Assembly: GCA_963920575.1 (NCBI GenBank)
Contig: OY986971.1
Coordinates: 16,916,492 to 16,980,491, forward strand
Direction: 5' to 3'
From: Narthecium ossifragum
Taxonomy: Eukaryota; Streptophyta; Magnoliopsida; Dioscoreales; Nartheciaceae
Length of the DNA stretch: 64,000 bases
Part shown: piece after piece, positions 35,765 to 48,183 of the stretch
How positions within the stretch are numbered: the first letter of the stretch is position 1
Layout: each line of letters opens with the position of its first letter
Translations under genes and position numbers: made by a program
The notes under the pieces: model-generated
The model's input: the letters and a program-made list of their open reading frames with translations, nothing else
Told to the model about the DNA's origin: nothing
The model's database searches: none

Positions 35765-37065
35765 GTAAAAGTACCTCTGGAGGCGGACGGTACTACAGCC
35801 AGTGGAAGCGGCTGCCGAGACTGGTAGCTCTGATAGGACAGCTGCACCTCGTCTGCGTAGGGGCGGTCAGGTAGGGCAAACACCTGTCCTCCACTCTCTG
35901 CTCTAGCTCTGCCTCCACTGCGGCCTCGCCCAGCTCCACCTCTCTGCCCCTGCCAAGCCCAAGACCCCCCGCCTCGACCTCCCTGCGGTGCCGCACCCTG
36001 CGCGCTCCACAGCGGACAGTCCCTGCGGAAGTGTCCCGGTTGCTGGCAGTGGAAACACAAAGCTAGTCCACGCTCCGACGGCTGTCCTCGGACTCCCTCC
36101 CAGGAAGACTGATGGGTGGGTCCCGCTGTAAGAAGGAGCTGATTGCCCGGATAGGGCTGCTGCGGCTGGTACTGCTGCGGGTGCGGCTGTTGTCGATACT
36201 GCTGGCGCTGCTGCTGCTGGTATTGGTGCTGGTGCGCAGGTCTCCGGTGCTGGTCCCTACGACCCTGAGACCTCAAAGCCTGCCCACCACCTCCCCCACC
36301 TGTCGCAGGTACCGGCGGTACAATCCTCGGCCTCTCCTGGCAACGATACTCTACTGCCAACGCAGCACCGAAAATCGCCGAGTAGGTGGTCGCCTGGCAC
36401 GCGGCGATCAACCTCCTGATCTTCTCTCGGAGCCCCCTCTCGAAGTGCTGGGCTCGAGCGGTGGGGTCGGCTGCCAATGGTCCAGCGTACCGGACCAAGT
36501 GGGTGAAGCGGGTGGCATACTGCTGCATCGTGCGAGAACCCTGCGTGAGGCTGAGGTACTCCTCCGCCAACGCCAACCGCGTACTGTACAGGAAGTACGC
36601 GTCGAGGAAGGCTGCACGAAAGCCCTCCCAAGACAGCTGCTCCCCTCCTGCCCTGGTGGCCTGGGCAGTGCGCCACTAGTCCCTGGCGTCTCCCTCAAGC
36701 TGGAGCGCCGCAAGTCTGACCCGGAGGGGGTCGTCCTCGTCAAACAGGAGGTCAAGCAAACTGGTGACTTCGTCGAGCCACTCCTCCGCCGCTGTGGGGT
36801 CCCCACTCCGGCCGTTGAACCTCGGCGGGTCCAAACGGCGGAACTCAAGGACCTCAGCCGCCAAGGAACGCCTAGCGACGGGTGGGGGAACCTCCCTGTG
36901 ATGGAAGGAAACCTCCACCTCGCCGCCCAGCGCTGAGTCTGCTCCTGTCGCTGGTACATAGGCCTGGCGCTGCAACTCCTCGGCCTCAGAAGCCAACCGA
37001 GCGTCACTCGCCTCGGGCGGCTCGCCCCGGTCCAAACCTGGAGGACTGCTAGACTGCCCTGCCAT
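35765..37065 (-). pseudogene. gag of element E, with one amber codon and a MULE insertion
   Basis: From the ATG at 37065 (MAGQSSSPPG) one frame runs to the MULE. It contains a capsid-like region homologous to gag of A (RRLDPPRFNG, then RLAALQLEGDARD), a Gln-rich stretch, and a zinc knuckle CFHCQQPGHFRRDC (about 36060-36019). The only interruption before the MULE is TAG at 36676-36678, where C has TGG; A has TAG at the same codon. Beyond the MULE (32752 and below) the frame would close after a few codons at 32742, so the pre-insertion gag was about 436 residues with no pol following. Confidence 0.88.
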
Positions 37066-37253
37066 CTGCACCAACAACAGAAACACGTGCTTCCACTCGT
37101 CACACACCAAAACAAACAACACTCAGCAAAGAGAAACAATCACACTCAGCAGAAAGAAAGTCAAGCAAGCAGGGATGTCCTGATCCTAGAACTACCCCAA
37201 CCCACGCTCAACTCACCGAATCCTGATCCTATTCCCTGGGATCTACAACCTAT

Positions 37254-37265
37254 GCTCTGATACCA
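37254..37265 (-). other. Primer-binding site of element E (tRNA-iMet)
   Basis: The plus strand reads GCTCTGATACCA, so the minus strand has the exact TGGTATCAGAGC three bases from the LTR. It is identical to the sites of A and C. Confidence 0.93.
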
Positions 37266-37268
37266 AGA

Positions 37269-40200
37269 TGTCGCGCCCCGGCCCAGGAAACCCACTCGGA
37301 CCGGGACACGAGGGGGAAGATCCTACATCTACTGACAACAAGCTGGCGGAACGGATACAAGAATACACAAGGACAAAAGAATCTAACAATTACTAAGCCA
37401 AAACTGTATTTACAACAATAATTACATATAACAGGGTTATACAAAAATTACATCATCAGAGGTTTCCGCAAAAGCATAGACAAAGCCATCCTGGCCCTCA
37501 AACATGGTCAGCTGGCGACGCGCTGCCGCAGGATGAACACCGGGGGCCCACAGGAGAAGCGCTGGCACCTGTGTCGTGGCCCGACCTTCGAAAGCCCAAC
37601 CGGGCCGGGCGACGTGAACCGGAACCTACAAAACGCGCAAAAAGAATGGGGAGGGTTGCCTCTAACCTATTGGTCTCCCTAGCAATTCACCAAAGCACCC
37701 TCAATTAAAACAACATTAATTAGCAAAACCACGAACCATAGATTTAAAACTCAAAGTGTTTAATATACATATCCTCGGAGAGGGGAAGATTCGAATACAA
37801 CATTACTCCCGTAATAGACTAACTAACAAAAGGGTAAAAACAGTAAATATCGCCACCTCTCAAAAGCCACCAGGCGCCGCCGCACCGCCAACCAACTGCC
37901 CGGTAGGGGCCACAGAGGAAGAACTGACGCCTACACCTGCAAAACGCAGCCCGGGTAGGTGTGAGCACTAAGCTCAGTAGGGATCTACACTACGACACAT
38001 AGAAGGAAGAGGGAAACGCAACAGTGTCGCCCTCAAGTAGAACCTGGGTGTATACAGGGGTCCAATAACCCCACCGCGTGCCCCTGAGGCCCAGGAGCAG
38101 AACTCAATAGCAGGAACAACACTGGCGACACACAAGCTGAGTAGGCAACTTCACTACTCCCCGGGTCAGCACAGAGGGACACCGGCTACACCTCAGCATC
38201 CGACTCAAGGCCGACACGACCTCTACAATCATCAAGCAATAAGTGCGCCAGTCATCTAGGCCTATCATCGAATCGACTGGACACCACAATTCAAACCGGG
38301 TCCAAACCACCCAACCCCCGTCCTAGGGCTAAGTCCGAGCTTTCAGCCTCGGGACGGCGACCCAAAGATCACCCACACCCTAACCAATGCAACTAATGCG
38401 CAAGCCAGCGATGCATGCTATGACATACACAGATAGGAGATAGGCATGCAGCAGTATGTCAAGGGTAGCATACAAGTCAACCGGATCGCTGCAACGGTAC
38501 TACCGACCGCTGCCAGCCGATCCGCATCGGGTCCCGGCATTACGACGGTACCACGACCGTCGACCGCGGACTCCTGCAACGGGAAGCAACCCCGAAAACG
38601 ATGATGAGCAGTAAACAATATAATATTATATTCTGAAATATAATATTATAATCAAAAACACTCAAAGCCTCTACTTAGGGGCTAATTGATCCCTTCGATC
38701 TGACGTCCAAACGACGTCGGATTCAAGATCCAACTTAGCCATCAGTAAGTGTATATACCATGATCAACATATCCAAAATCCATAATCATCCAACGGTTGG
38801 ATTAACGGGAAAACACTAATCAAAATCATTAATCAAACTAACTAACCATTAATTGCTGCAACGCAGCCCTCCAGAAAACAATTCATAAAAATTCGTAGAC
38901 AAATCTGAAAATTATAAAATCAGTAGGGTTAGAGAGTAGACTCAAATATCTACAACTCTTATGCTCATCACAAACCAAGAACAGGTACGTACAGGCCGGA
39001 AAACACGCCGCAAGCCGGCTGTTCTTCAAGAACAGCAGAAAACCATAAATCCGAGTTTAATCATGCATAAAACCTACTAAGATCTCAACCAAAGATCATA
39101 AAACTCAAATCAGTAATTTTACTAGGCATGAGGAATCCAACAAGACAAAGATCAACAAGATCCAACGGCTAGATCTAAAGAAAACCCAAAAACAACATCA
39201 GTAGGTATAAACCTAGCTAACGCGCTTCCTCGGCTAATTCCCCGCGAGTTGATCACCAACAAGGCTCCAAACCACTTCAAGGATCTTCCTCTCGTTGCCA
39301 CGGATCCAACGAGCCTTAGAACACCCAAAACGATGGTTGGAGGAGGGAGAACGGAGGGGAAGAAGATGGCTGCCGGAAACAGGGGAAAAACAGAACCGCG
39401 GGAGAGGAAGAAAGGAGGAAGAAGGGAGAAGAAGGAGGAGGAGAAGGGGAAGAAAAGAAGGGGAAAGGGGGAGGGGAAAGCTGGGGGAAGGGAGAAAAAG
39501 AGAAAGGAGAGGAGGAAAAGTCCTCCCCCTTTGACATGAGAGAGCGACGGCCAACGGCGGCCGTCCTCGCGAAGCAGAAAACCAACCGACTCGAGTCCGA
39601 TCGGTCGCTCCAAGGAGCGATCGATCGCTCCCGAGCCACCAACAGCCCAAAGACCTTCTGTACTAAGCGATCGATCTCCAAAGCATGTCAGATCGATCTG
39701 GCTAGTAAGGTCAGATCGATCTCATTAGCAATCCAGATCGATCTCCTTCGCCCAGAAAGGCAAACTTGGGCTAAAACACAAGCCCAAGCTCAGATCTTTC
39801 GATCTCGGGTTCACCTAGCCATTCTAAACAAGCACTAACACAAACAAGGCCAGTGTGTGCACACGCGGGTGTGAAACAAACCAACAATGCACAATTTACC
39901 AAATTGCCCTTGCGGTCTACAACGAGCCACATGGGTAGAGGGATAGGTCCTCACAACCTGTACCTACAAACACCGCAGTCCAGGTAGGAATGAGCAAAAA
40001 GCTCAGAAGGGTTCTACTCTATGACACACACAAGGAAGGGCGACTCCAACCGTACTAACTCTGTGCCAAGTACTGAGGCCTGCCAAGGACCCCATAAATC
40101 CTGTCAATAACCCGAAGGGCACCTGTCCAAAGTACGTCCTCCGATGGCCACAGTTCAGGGGTGGGCTTTCTCGGATATTCCCTGACACCGGGTGGACAAT

Positions 40201-41683
40201 GACGCTACCTGTAGGACACCCCTCTCCAAGCGGGATCTCCACGCCCGACGGAACAACCGTGGTTACGACAACCATCTCTCAGCACTCAAAGCACAGAGCC
40301 CGTACAACCCCTAAACTCCAAATCATAAATCCCTTCGATACCCCCAGGGTTCCTGTCCATAGTATGTCCCTCCGATGGCCACTGATCAAGGATGGGGCTT
40401 TCTCCGATAATCCCAGAAACAGGGTGGACAATGACGATACCAGTAGGACACCCATGCCGGGGTAACGACAACCACCACTTAGCTATTGATACTGGAGTAC
40501 TAGGGATAACCCCAAACCCACGCCCTAGCCTAACATGCCTCTAATGCATAAGGAAACAGGTAAATATAAAACAGTAAAGCAGACAAATACATAGATAAAA
40601 CAGTAAAGCAGTCAACAAACAAGACAGATATAAATAAAGCAGTAAAGCAGACAAATATATAAAGCAGTAACAAACAACAGTTATAAATAAAGCATGCCAT
40701 TCTCTACTGCCCCTGGGAAGCCCTGGATCGATCCAACATACTCATGGATCGATCCTGCCTGATGTCGGATCGATCCAACTTGCATGGATCGATCCCAACT
40801 CAGAAGGTCAAAGAACAAGAACAACATTCTCTACATAGCTGCTGTTTGAACCGTCGATCCGACGTCCAACCGACGTCGGATTTGGGATCCAAGCAAGCCT
40901 CCATTAGATCTATAAGTATGGATAAACATACCCAAATCCAGATTTATCCAACAGCTAGATTAACGGAAAAACGCTAATCAAAATCACTAATTAAACTAAC
41001 TTATCGATTAATTTTTGCAACGCAGATCGCCAGAAATAAATTCATAACAAATCGTAGGAAAATCGGAAAAATGCGAAATAAGATGGAATGGAGAGCTAAC
41101 TCAGCGATCTACAACTCTTGTATTCAACAAAACCCAAGATCATGCTCGTACAAGCCGGAAAACTCTCCGCAAGCCGGCTGTTCTTCATGAACAGCAGAAA
41201 ACCGGAAAATCCGCGATTAATCATGCATAAATCCTACTCAAAACTCATCCAAAGATCATGAAACTTATATCAGTAATTCTACTAGGCAAGATGCATCTAA
41301 ATACATGAAGATCAACAGATCCAACGGTTGGATTAAGAGAATCCCATTAAATAGTGCATGTAGGTAGAACACCTACCGAGACTGCTACTCCTTGGATGAT
41401 CCCCGCTAAACAGCTGCTAACCAAGCTACTAAACCATGTCAAAGATCGTCCTCACGTCGCCACGATTCCAATGAGCCTTCAAGCTCCAAAAATGGTGGTC
41501 GGAGGAGGAAGGACGGCGAAGAAGGAGGCGCGGCCGGAAGAAAATAGAGCAAGCTCTGCTTGCGGGAAGAAGAAGTAAAAGAGAAGAAGAGAAGAGAAGA
41601 GAAGGGAAGGGAAGGGAAGGGAAGGGAAGGGAAATCTGGGGGAATGCTGGGGAAAAGCAGGAGAGGCCATCCCCCTCCTTTTA
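37269..41683 (-). repeat. 5' LTR of element E, interrupted and fused
   Basis: LTR sequence runs 37269-37571, is split by the solo LTR 37572-39955, and resumes 39961-41683. It matches the 3' LTR closely until CCATCCCCCTCCTTTT at about 41680. The last 365 bp or so expected from the 3' LTR are missing and another LTR type follows. Confidence 0.88.
37572..39955 (-). repeat. Solo LTR inside the E 5' LTR (TSD ACCTG)
   Basis: A complete 2384-bp LTR on the minus strand, running TGTGAGGACC... to ...GGCCACGACA, with ACCTG on both sides (37567-37571 and 39956-39960). The uninterrupted target is visible in the E 3' LTR at about 30551. It is the A-type LTR family. It has GATCGATC/GATCGATCT hairpins at about 39595-39735 and an 81-nt all-purine run on the plus strand (39400-39480). 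Confidence 0.95.
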
Positions 41684-43594
41684 GAGCATCAAGTAGGACC
41701 TGGGTGTATACAGGGGTCCCAGACCCCACCGCGTGTCCCTGAGGCCTAGGAGCAGCACTCAATAGCATGAACAACACTGGCGACACACAAGCTGAGTAGG
41801 CAACTTCACTACTCCCCCCGGTCAGCACAGTGGGACACCGGCTACACCTCAGCATCCGACTCAAAGCCGACACGACCTCTACAATCATCAAGCATCAAGT
41901 GCACCAATCATCTAAGCCTATCATCGAATCGACAGGACACTACAATTCAAACCGGGTCCAAACAACCCAACCCCGGTCCTAGGGCTAAGTCCGAGCTTCC
42001 AGCCTCGGGACGGCGACCCAAAGATCACCCACGCCCTAACCAATGCAACTAATGCACAAACCAACAATGCATGTTATGACATACACAGATAAGAGGCAAA
42101 ACATGCAACAATATGTCAAGTATCATATAAGTCTACTGGATCGCTGCAGCGGTACTACCAACCGCTGCCAGCTGATCCGTAGCGGGTCCCGGCATTACGA
42201 CGGTACCACGACCGTCAACCGCGAACTCCTGCAACGGGAAGCAACCCCGAAAATCGCTGATGAACAGTAAATAATATAATATTATATTCCGAAATATAAT
42301 ATTATATTCAAACACCCAAAACCTCTACTTAGGGGCTAATTGATCCCGTCGGTCCGACGTCCAAACGACGTCGGATTCAAGATTTAACTTAGTCATCAGT
42401 AGGTGTATATACCATGATCAACAGATCCAAAAATCATAATCATCCAACGGTTGGATTAACGGGAAAACACTAATCAAAATCGCTAATCAAATTAACTTAC
42501 CAATTAATTGCTGCAACGCAGCCCTCCAGCAAACAATTCATAACAAATCATAGAAAAATCGGAAAAATATGAAATTAGTGGAGTTGGAGAGTAGACTCAA
42601 AGATCTACCACTCGTATATTCATGACAACCCAAGATCACGTACACGCCGGCCGGAAAACTCGCCGCAAGCCGGCTGTTCTTCAAGAACAGCAGAAAACCA
42701 GAAATCCGAGCTTAATCATGCATAAAACCTACTTAAATCTCAACCAAATATCATGAAACTCATACCAGTAATTCTAATAGGCATAAGGAATCTAACAAGA
42801 TAAAGATCAACAAGATCCAACGGCTAGATCTAAAGAACACCCAAAAACAACACAGTAGGTATAACCCTACCTAACAGCGCTTTTCTCGGCTGATTCCCCG
42901 CGAGTTGATCACCAACAAGGTTCCAAACCACTTCAGGGATCTTCCTCTCATTGCCACGGATCCAACGAGCCTTAGAACACCAAAAAAGATGGTCGAAGGA
43001 GGGAGAACGGAGGAGATGAAGCTCGCTGTCGGAAACAGGGGAAATAAGCAGAGCTTTCGGGAGAAGAAAGGAGAAGGAAGAAGAAAGGAGGAGGAGGAAG
43101 AGAAGGGGAAGAAAAAGGAGGGAAAGGGGAAGGGGAAAGACGGGGGAAGGGGGAAAAAGAGAGGGGAGGGGAGGGAAAGTCCTCCCCCTCTGACAGGGGA
43201 GAGCGACGGCCAACGACGGCCGTCCTCGCGAAGCAGAAAACCCACCGACTCGAGTCCGATCGGTCGCTCCCGAGCCGCCAACAGCCCAAAGACCTTCTGT
43301 ACTAAGCGATCGATCTCCAAAGCATGTCAGATCGATCTGGCTAGCAAGGCCAGATCGATGTCATTAGCAATCCAGATCGATCTCCTTCGTCCAGAAAGGC
43401 AAACTTGGGCTAAAACACAAGCCCAAGCTTAGATCTTCCGATCTCGGGTTCACCTAACCATTCTAAACAAGCACTAACACAAACAAGGGCAGTGTGTGCA
43501 CACGCAGGTGTGAAACAAACCAACAATGCGCTATTTACCAAATTGCCCTTGCGGTCTACAACGAGCCACAGGGGTAGAGGGACAGGTCCTCACA
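41684..43594 (-). repeat. A-type LTR fragment fused to the E 5' LTR
   Basis: From about 41690 the sequence matches the solo LTR at 37572-39955 (its part from about 38031 on) to the end GTCCTCACA at 43594. The R/U5 end of this LTR is missing. It includes an 82-nt all-purine run (43059-43140) and GATCGATC motifs at about 43305-43385. Confidence 0.88.
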
Positions 43595-43768
43595 GGTAGG
43601 GATCCTACCTACATTTATTCCGGTTTTTTTGAAGTTTTCCGGTTGTCTGTGTTTCCTTTGATTAGATCTTGTTGCATACATGTTAGATTGTAATTTTTCC
43701 ACCGGTTTTGGATTCGTGATCCTTCGTACCACTAGATCCCAGGTTTTGTTGGGAACTGGTGGAGTTTT
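43595..43768 (+). repeat. C-type LTR fragment
   Basis: It matches 22074-22248 of the C 5' LTR, starting at GGTAGGGATCCTACC and ending at GGTGGAGTTTTT. It has the same orientation as element C and lies on the other side of element E, so it may be the remnant of C's 3' LTR. Confidence 0.82.
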
Positions 43769-44794
43769 TGATCGCTCGCGAACGTTGTCGTTAAAACGTT
43801 GCTAACCTCAATCAAATCTTAAATTTATATCCTTATTCAATCACTAATACTACTACGTAGACTAGTGGTGAAATCCGGAGTCAATCCACAGGGAAAATGA
43901 TGGAAACTGAAATCAATACTCAAAACTCGAAATCCTATGCGGAATAATCAGAATTGAATGTAAAATTATCTAATAATTACCTAAGAAAGCAAGTAAAGTG
44001 ATCGGGATTGGAACCAAGTGATGAATTACCTAGGGATTACTCAATCCACCCTAGCTTCACCTTCAATCTTCTCTAGTTATCCTCTTGTTCACTTCTCTCA
44101 ACATTATGGATCATATGGCTACAAGCTCACATGAATCCCTAAAATAAGATTTATGTTCCTAACGGCATAGCCTATCTTTAATGGCATAGGTTGTCTTCGA
44201 TCCTACGATTACTTTAAGTTATACTACTCCTAATGACCTTGGCACAACCTATCCTAGCATAGCATAGCCTATCTCAAAAGCAAACCATAAATCACATGAA
44301 AACCATTTCATAAATCTGTATAAACAATCACAGAAAGCTTATACGACTGAAAATACTTCAAAGGAACTCTGTTCCCTCAAATCTCTAATCATTAAAAACA
44401 TATTTATAAGATCATGTTGAGAAGAAGTTTACAATAATCAAACCAAAGAAAATCAAAAGCTACACTAGGGTTTCATGAGATCCCTAAGTTAAGAATTAGC
44501 TACTCATCTTCTGAATAAGATCCAAAGGTGTCGGGAAATAAGCCGTCGATCCCCGCGGAAAGATCTCCATCTTCAAAACCCTAGCCTTCTCCTCCAAAAG
44601 TGGTCCAAAAGATGATAATTTTTTACTGAAACAACCCCTTTTTATCATAGAAACCCTTAACCTCGGAATTAGGAGTTATAGTTGAACTTAAACTCTAATT
44701 TCTCTAAATTCCAGGTTGCTGACGTCATCGGAGCGATCGATCGGACTCAAATCCGATCCATCGCTCAAGTCGGACTGGGTCTGCCACGTCATCA
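43769..44794 (-). repeat. Athila-type LTR fragment
   Basis: It starts TGATCGCTCGCGAACG and shares order and words with the LTR at 51645-52934 (for example GGGATTACTCAATCCAC, TTCTCTAGTTATCCTCTTRTT, TACATGAATCCCTAA-type text). The end is replaced by Copia-like LTR sequence at about 44795. No coding sequence is present. Confidence 0.7.
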
Positions 44795-45600
44795 ATTAAT
44801 TTCACAGAGGATATGACGATCGATGGACCAGTCGACCATGCCCTATGTGACCTTATGTGTTGAAGCGACGGTCGAACGAGGCATCGACCCTGGGAAGCGT
44901 TTTTCCTCACAGAGGCTCACGGACGATGTGATGGCCGATGCGATGGTCGACCATGGAGTTTGAAGGTCGATGGGTGGATCGATCGCGGCATAAGAAGAAT
45001 GCGACGGACGATATAGTGGACGATGCGATGGTCGACTGCCAGTCAGGAAACTAGCCATTAAAGAGCCGTTGTAGCAGCAGAAAATAGCCGTTGGAAGGCT
45101 ATTTGGAGGGTTTTGGAGCTCAAGTATAAATAAGAAGAAGCAGCAAACTTGCACCAAGACTGAGGGGATTATTTGTAAACATTATAACAAGTTTTAGTCT
45201 TCTTCTTGAGAGCTTAATCATTGTAAAACTACTTCAAGTGTGAAGTAGAATCTGTGAGAGACATCCAAGAGTGAACTTGGAGGATATCCAACAGTTGTTT
45301 GGAGAGATTGTAAGGTTGCTAAGCACCCGTAAGCTTGGTGGATAGGTTTCCAAGCACCTAGAAGCTTGGTGAAAATATTGTAAGAGTTCTTACAAGTAGT
45401 GGAACCCCAAAGAGGACCCTTGGGTGAAGTGGACGTAGGCAAGGTTGGCCGAACCACCATAAAAATATGGTGCACTCTTTCTAACTCCCTCTTATCCTTC
45501 AGTTACTTGCTTATTTACATTTCATTTTCATTTACAAGAATTGGGTTTTATTAGACTCCTCTTGAGGTTTTCTTTTTATCGATTATTATTTAAAGATCCA
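44795..45600 (+). repeat. Copia-like LTR fragment
   Basis: It is the plus-orientation counterpart of 19244-20160. It contains GGTCGA/ATCGACC motifs upstream (44820-45040), a TATA box AGTATAAATA near 45123, and the conserved GTAGTGGAACC and GGTGGATAGG blocks. The beginning of U3 is missing. Its right border with the family G LTR is uncertain by about 30 bp. Confidence 0.7.
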
Positions 45601-46292
45601 ATAGAACACCTCCCTCTTGGACTTTCAGGCTGCACTTGGGGAACCAGCCAAGGGAGGTGGCGGAGGAAAGGCGGCGGCTAAGGAAGGACGCAGGGGATGG
45701 GGACGTGAACAGTGGCTGGTAGCGTCGGACGGCGGTTGTTGGTGGTCTTCTAGTGGAGAAGGGGCCTGCTGTAGAGAGAGAAGGGTGGAGGGGCTGGTGG
45801 ATTTGGGTGGAAAGTATATTATACTACTACTAGGGTTTACTCTACTAACTACTAACTTTATTCATCTTCTTCTCCTCTCAATACAAGCTATAGAGTTCCT
45901 TTTATAGAGGCCTCGACAGAGTTCTGATCAAACTAGAATACCTTCTTTCTTAACAAGCAAGTAATAAAACTCTTCCTACTACAACTCAAACTGGCACATA
46001 ATAACTAGGACTTATCTTAAGAAAAAAGAGACTTAACTCAACCAAAACTAGGACTCAAATAAATAGAAAACTCAACTGAGAAGCAAACTCTTAATTAACT
46101 CTACCAAGACCAGGAAACTGACTCAAACTAGGAAACTAAGATCAGGGAAGACCAACTAAGATTGGATCTCCTAGTGGCCGGTTGGGCTCAACCTGACCAA
46201 GTGGGCCCGGATACAACCAATTCCTTGGTGTGGGCCCGCCCAAGCAAGGGTATGAGTCCCTTCTTGGAATGGTTCTGTAGGACCTCATATCA
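45600..46292 (-). repeat. Partial LTR of family G (extra copy)
   Basis: It matches about 46560-47247 of the complete G 3' LTR and ends CTCATATCA, equivalent to CTCGTATCA there. It has no internal domain. 46293-46350 separates it from element G and shows nothing recognisable. Confidence 0.82.
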
Positions 46293-46350
46293 TGTTCCTA
46301 TGAAAATAGTTGAAGGGAAAAAAGTCCCAAGAACAAAGAGTGACTACACC

Positions 46351-47247
46351 TGATGCGATGCACCTTCTCTAGGGCTTTCGTACCTGGTCTCTTGCCTGGT
46401 CTAGGCTCATCCTTAGGCAAATCTGTGGCTAGGTCGAGAGATACCTTTAGGGTTTTAGGAGAAGCACCCTAGGTATTCGACAGGGAAGAAACTAAGCCAA
46501 AGGAGAGAGGTGAAGTAATGAAGAGGAATACCTTGTAGCTCCTCTTGGTACGGCCGGATGCACTTGGGAACTCGCCCAAGGAAGGTGGCGGAAGAGAGGT
46601 AGCGGCCAAGGAAGGACACCGGGGATGGGACGTGGATGGTGGCTGGTAGCGGTGGATGGCAGTTGGTGGTGGCCGGCTGGTGGAGAAGGGGCCGGCTGTA
46701 GAGAGAGAAGGGTGTAGTGGATGGTGGATTTGAGTGGAAACTATATTATACTACTCCTAGGGTTTACTCTACTAACTACTACTTTATTCATCTTCTAAAG
46801 CATAAGAAAATGCAAAGGTATGTAGGTCCTTATATAGAGGCCTCACATTGTCCTAGTTCTACTTCAGTTCCTACTCAAATATCCCCTTGCTTAATGAGCA
46901 AGTAATAAGACTCTCCTATAGTAACTCAAACTTCCCCAATTAATGAGGTTATAACCAACTAGGACTCTAACAACTTTTCCTAATATCCAAATCTCGTGAT
47001 AACTATGACTCAAATAAATAGAAAACTCAACTGAGAACCAAACTCTTAATTAACTCTACCAAGACCATGAAGCTAACTCAAACTTGGAAACTATGATCAG
47101 GGAAGACCAACTAAGATTGGATCTCCTAATGGCCGGTTGGGCTCAACCTGCCCAAGTGGGCCCGGATGCAGCCAGCTCCTTGGTGTGGGCCCGCCCAAGC
47201 AAGGGTGTGGATCCATTCTTGGAATGGTTCCATTTGACCTCGTATCA
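46351..47247 (-). repeat. 3' LTR of element G (897 bp)
   Basis: On the plus strand it runs from TGATGCGATGC to TCGTATCA, i.e. TGATACGA...GCATCA on the minus strand. It aligns with 50049-50455 at its beginning. Confidence 0.9.
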
Positions 47248-47262
47248 TCCCTTCTCCCTTCG
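47248..47262 (-). other. Polypurine tract of element G
   Basis: The minus strand reads CGAAGGGAGAAGGGA directly before the 3' LTR. This is a textbook polypurine tract and fixes the element's orientation. Confidence 0.88.
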
Positions 47263-48183
47263 AAATTGGCCTTGTCCTAAAGGCCTGAATTTCCTGAGGA
47301 AAAAGGGCTTTGCTCTTGTCGAACCAGAGTGACCAGGACGGACCATAACTGTAGCTCTGGGCTCGGCGGTGAAAATCCTGGTCGCACCCATGGTGGATCA
47401 GTTGGTAACTGGGCCAATGAATCAGGAGGCCATGCAGCTCGTGTGGAAGATGGGAACTGAAGTGCAGGTGTATCGGGGGGTTGGTGGAACTCCAAGAAGT
47501 AGATGGCGGTGATAGATCGGTGGATGTGCGTAATCATCGTTTGTTATCCTGGGTCGAAGACTAGATCAACCCGAATAGAGTCCTCCCATTGTGGAAGTAG
47601 ACCCAATATGGCAACAGATACGGTCAAGAACAGTTGAGCTCGGATATCTCTTTGCTTCACTCGGAAGGGACCATGTAGGCTTTGGCTACAGCATCAGTCC
47701 TCACGATTAGAGTCGACGGAGTCGTTCTGAAGTTTGAGTGGTTGATGAATTCTGGGCGATGCTCACAGATCTAATCAGCTGGATGATGGCATCCGAATAA
47801 GGAGGGAAGCTTCTCATGTTGATTATTGGATGCTTGATCAACTGAAGATGCATAGGGAACATCTGGATCTGATCTGGTTGAAGTCTAAAATCAAGCTGGA
47901 TCAAGTCGGATTGGCTGAGCTTGATTGGACTTGGCGGCCTTGGATCATATCTGACTTGGTCGAATCTGGCTGAATCCAATTGAGCCTGACTTAGCTTGAA
48001 TTGGTCTGGTTATGGGTTTGATTGGAACTGGTTAGAATACCCAAATCTAGATGAGCCCGACTGGTCAAGATCGAACTCGATCAATTCTGGGCATCTGAGT
48101 CTGACTATGATTAGATGCAATCTGTTGTGACATGATCCGATCAGATATGTACGGTCAAGATTCGCCTTCAGATCATGTATGGC
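47263..48183 (-). other. Non-coding 3' internal region of element G
   Basis: No convincing ORF. The stretch 47860-48260 is rich in degenerate GATCTGACT/TTGGATCAAG-type words, which continue into the last codons of the upstream ORF (the repeated LIKSDLNQLDLIR pattern). Confidence 0.6.

Larger units (their letters stand above)
30253..41683 (-). mobile_element. LTR element E: gag-only (TR-GAG-like) relative of the chromoviruses
   Basis: On the minus strand: 5' LTR (37269 to about 41683, interrupted by a solo LTR), PBS, gag, about 80 bp, polypurine stretch, 3' LTR (30253-32658). Without the nested MULE the internal region is only about 1.6 kb and holds gag alone; protease, RT, RNase H and integrase are missing. 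This is the layout of terminal-repeat elements with a gag domain (TR-GAG), which would need enzymes from a partner. The same PBS and similar gag as A, C and D make those elements candidate partners. The two LTRs are nearly alike over long stretches, so the insertion is comparatively young. Confidence 0.85.

Noticed and set aside
36112..36936. 274-codon plus-strand ORF
   Set aside because: It is antisense to gag of element E; its Leu/Val-rich composition comes from the Gln- and Arg-rich gag repeats read backwards.
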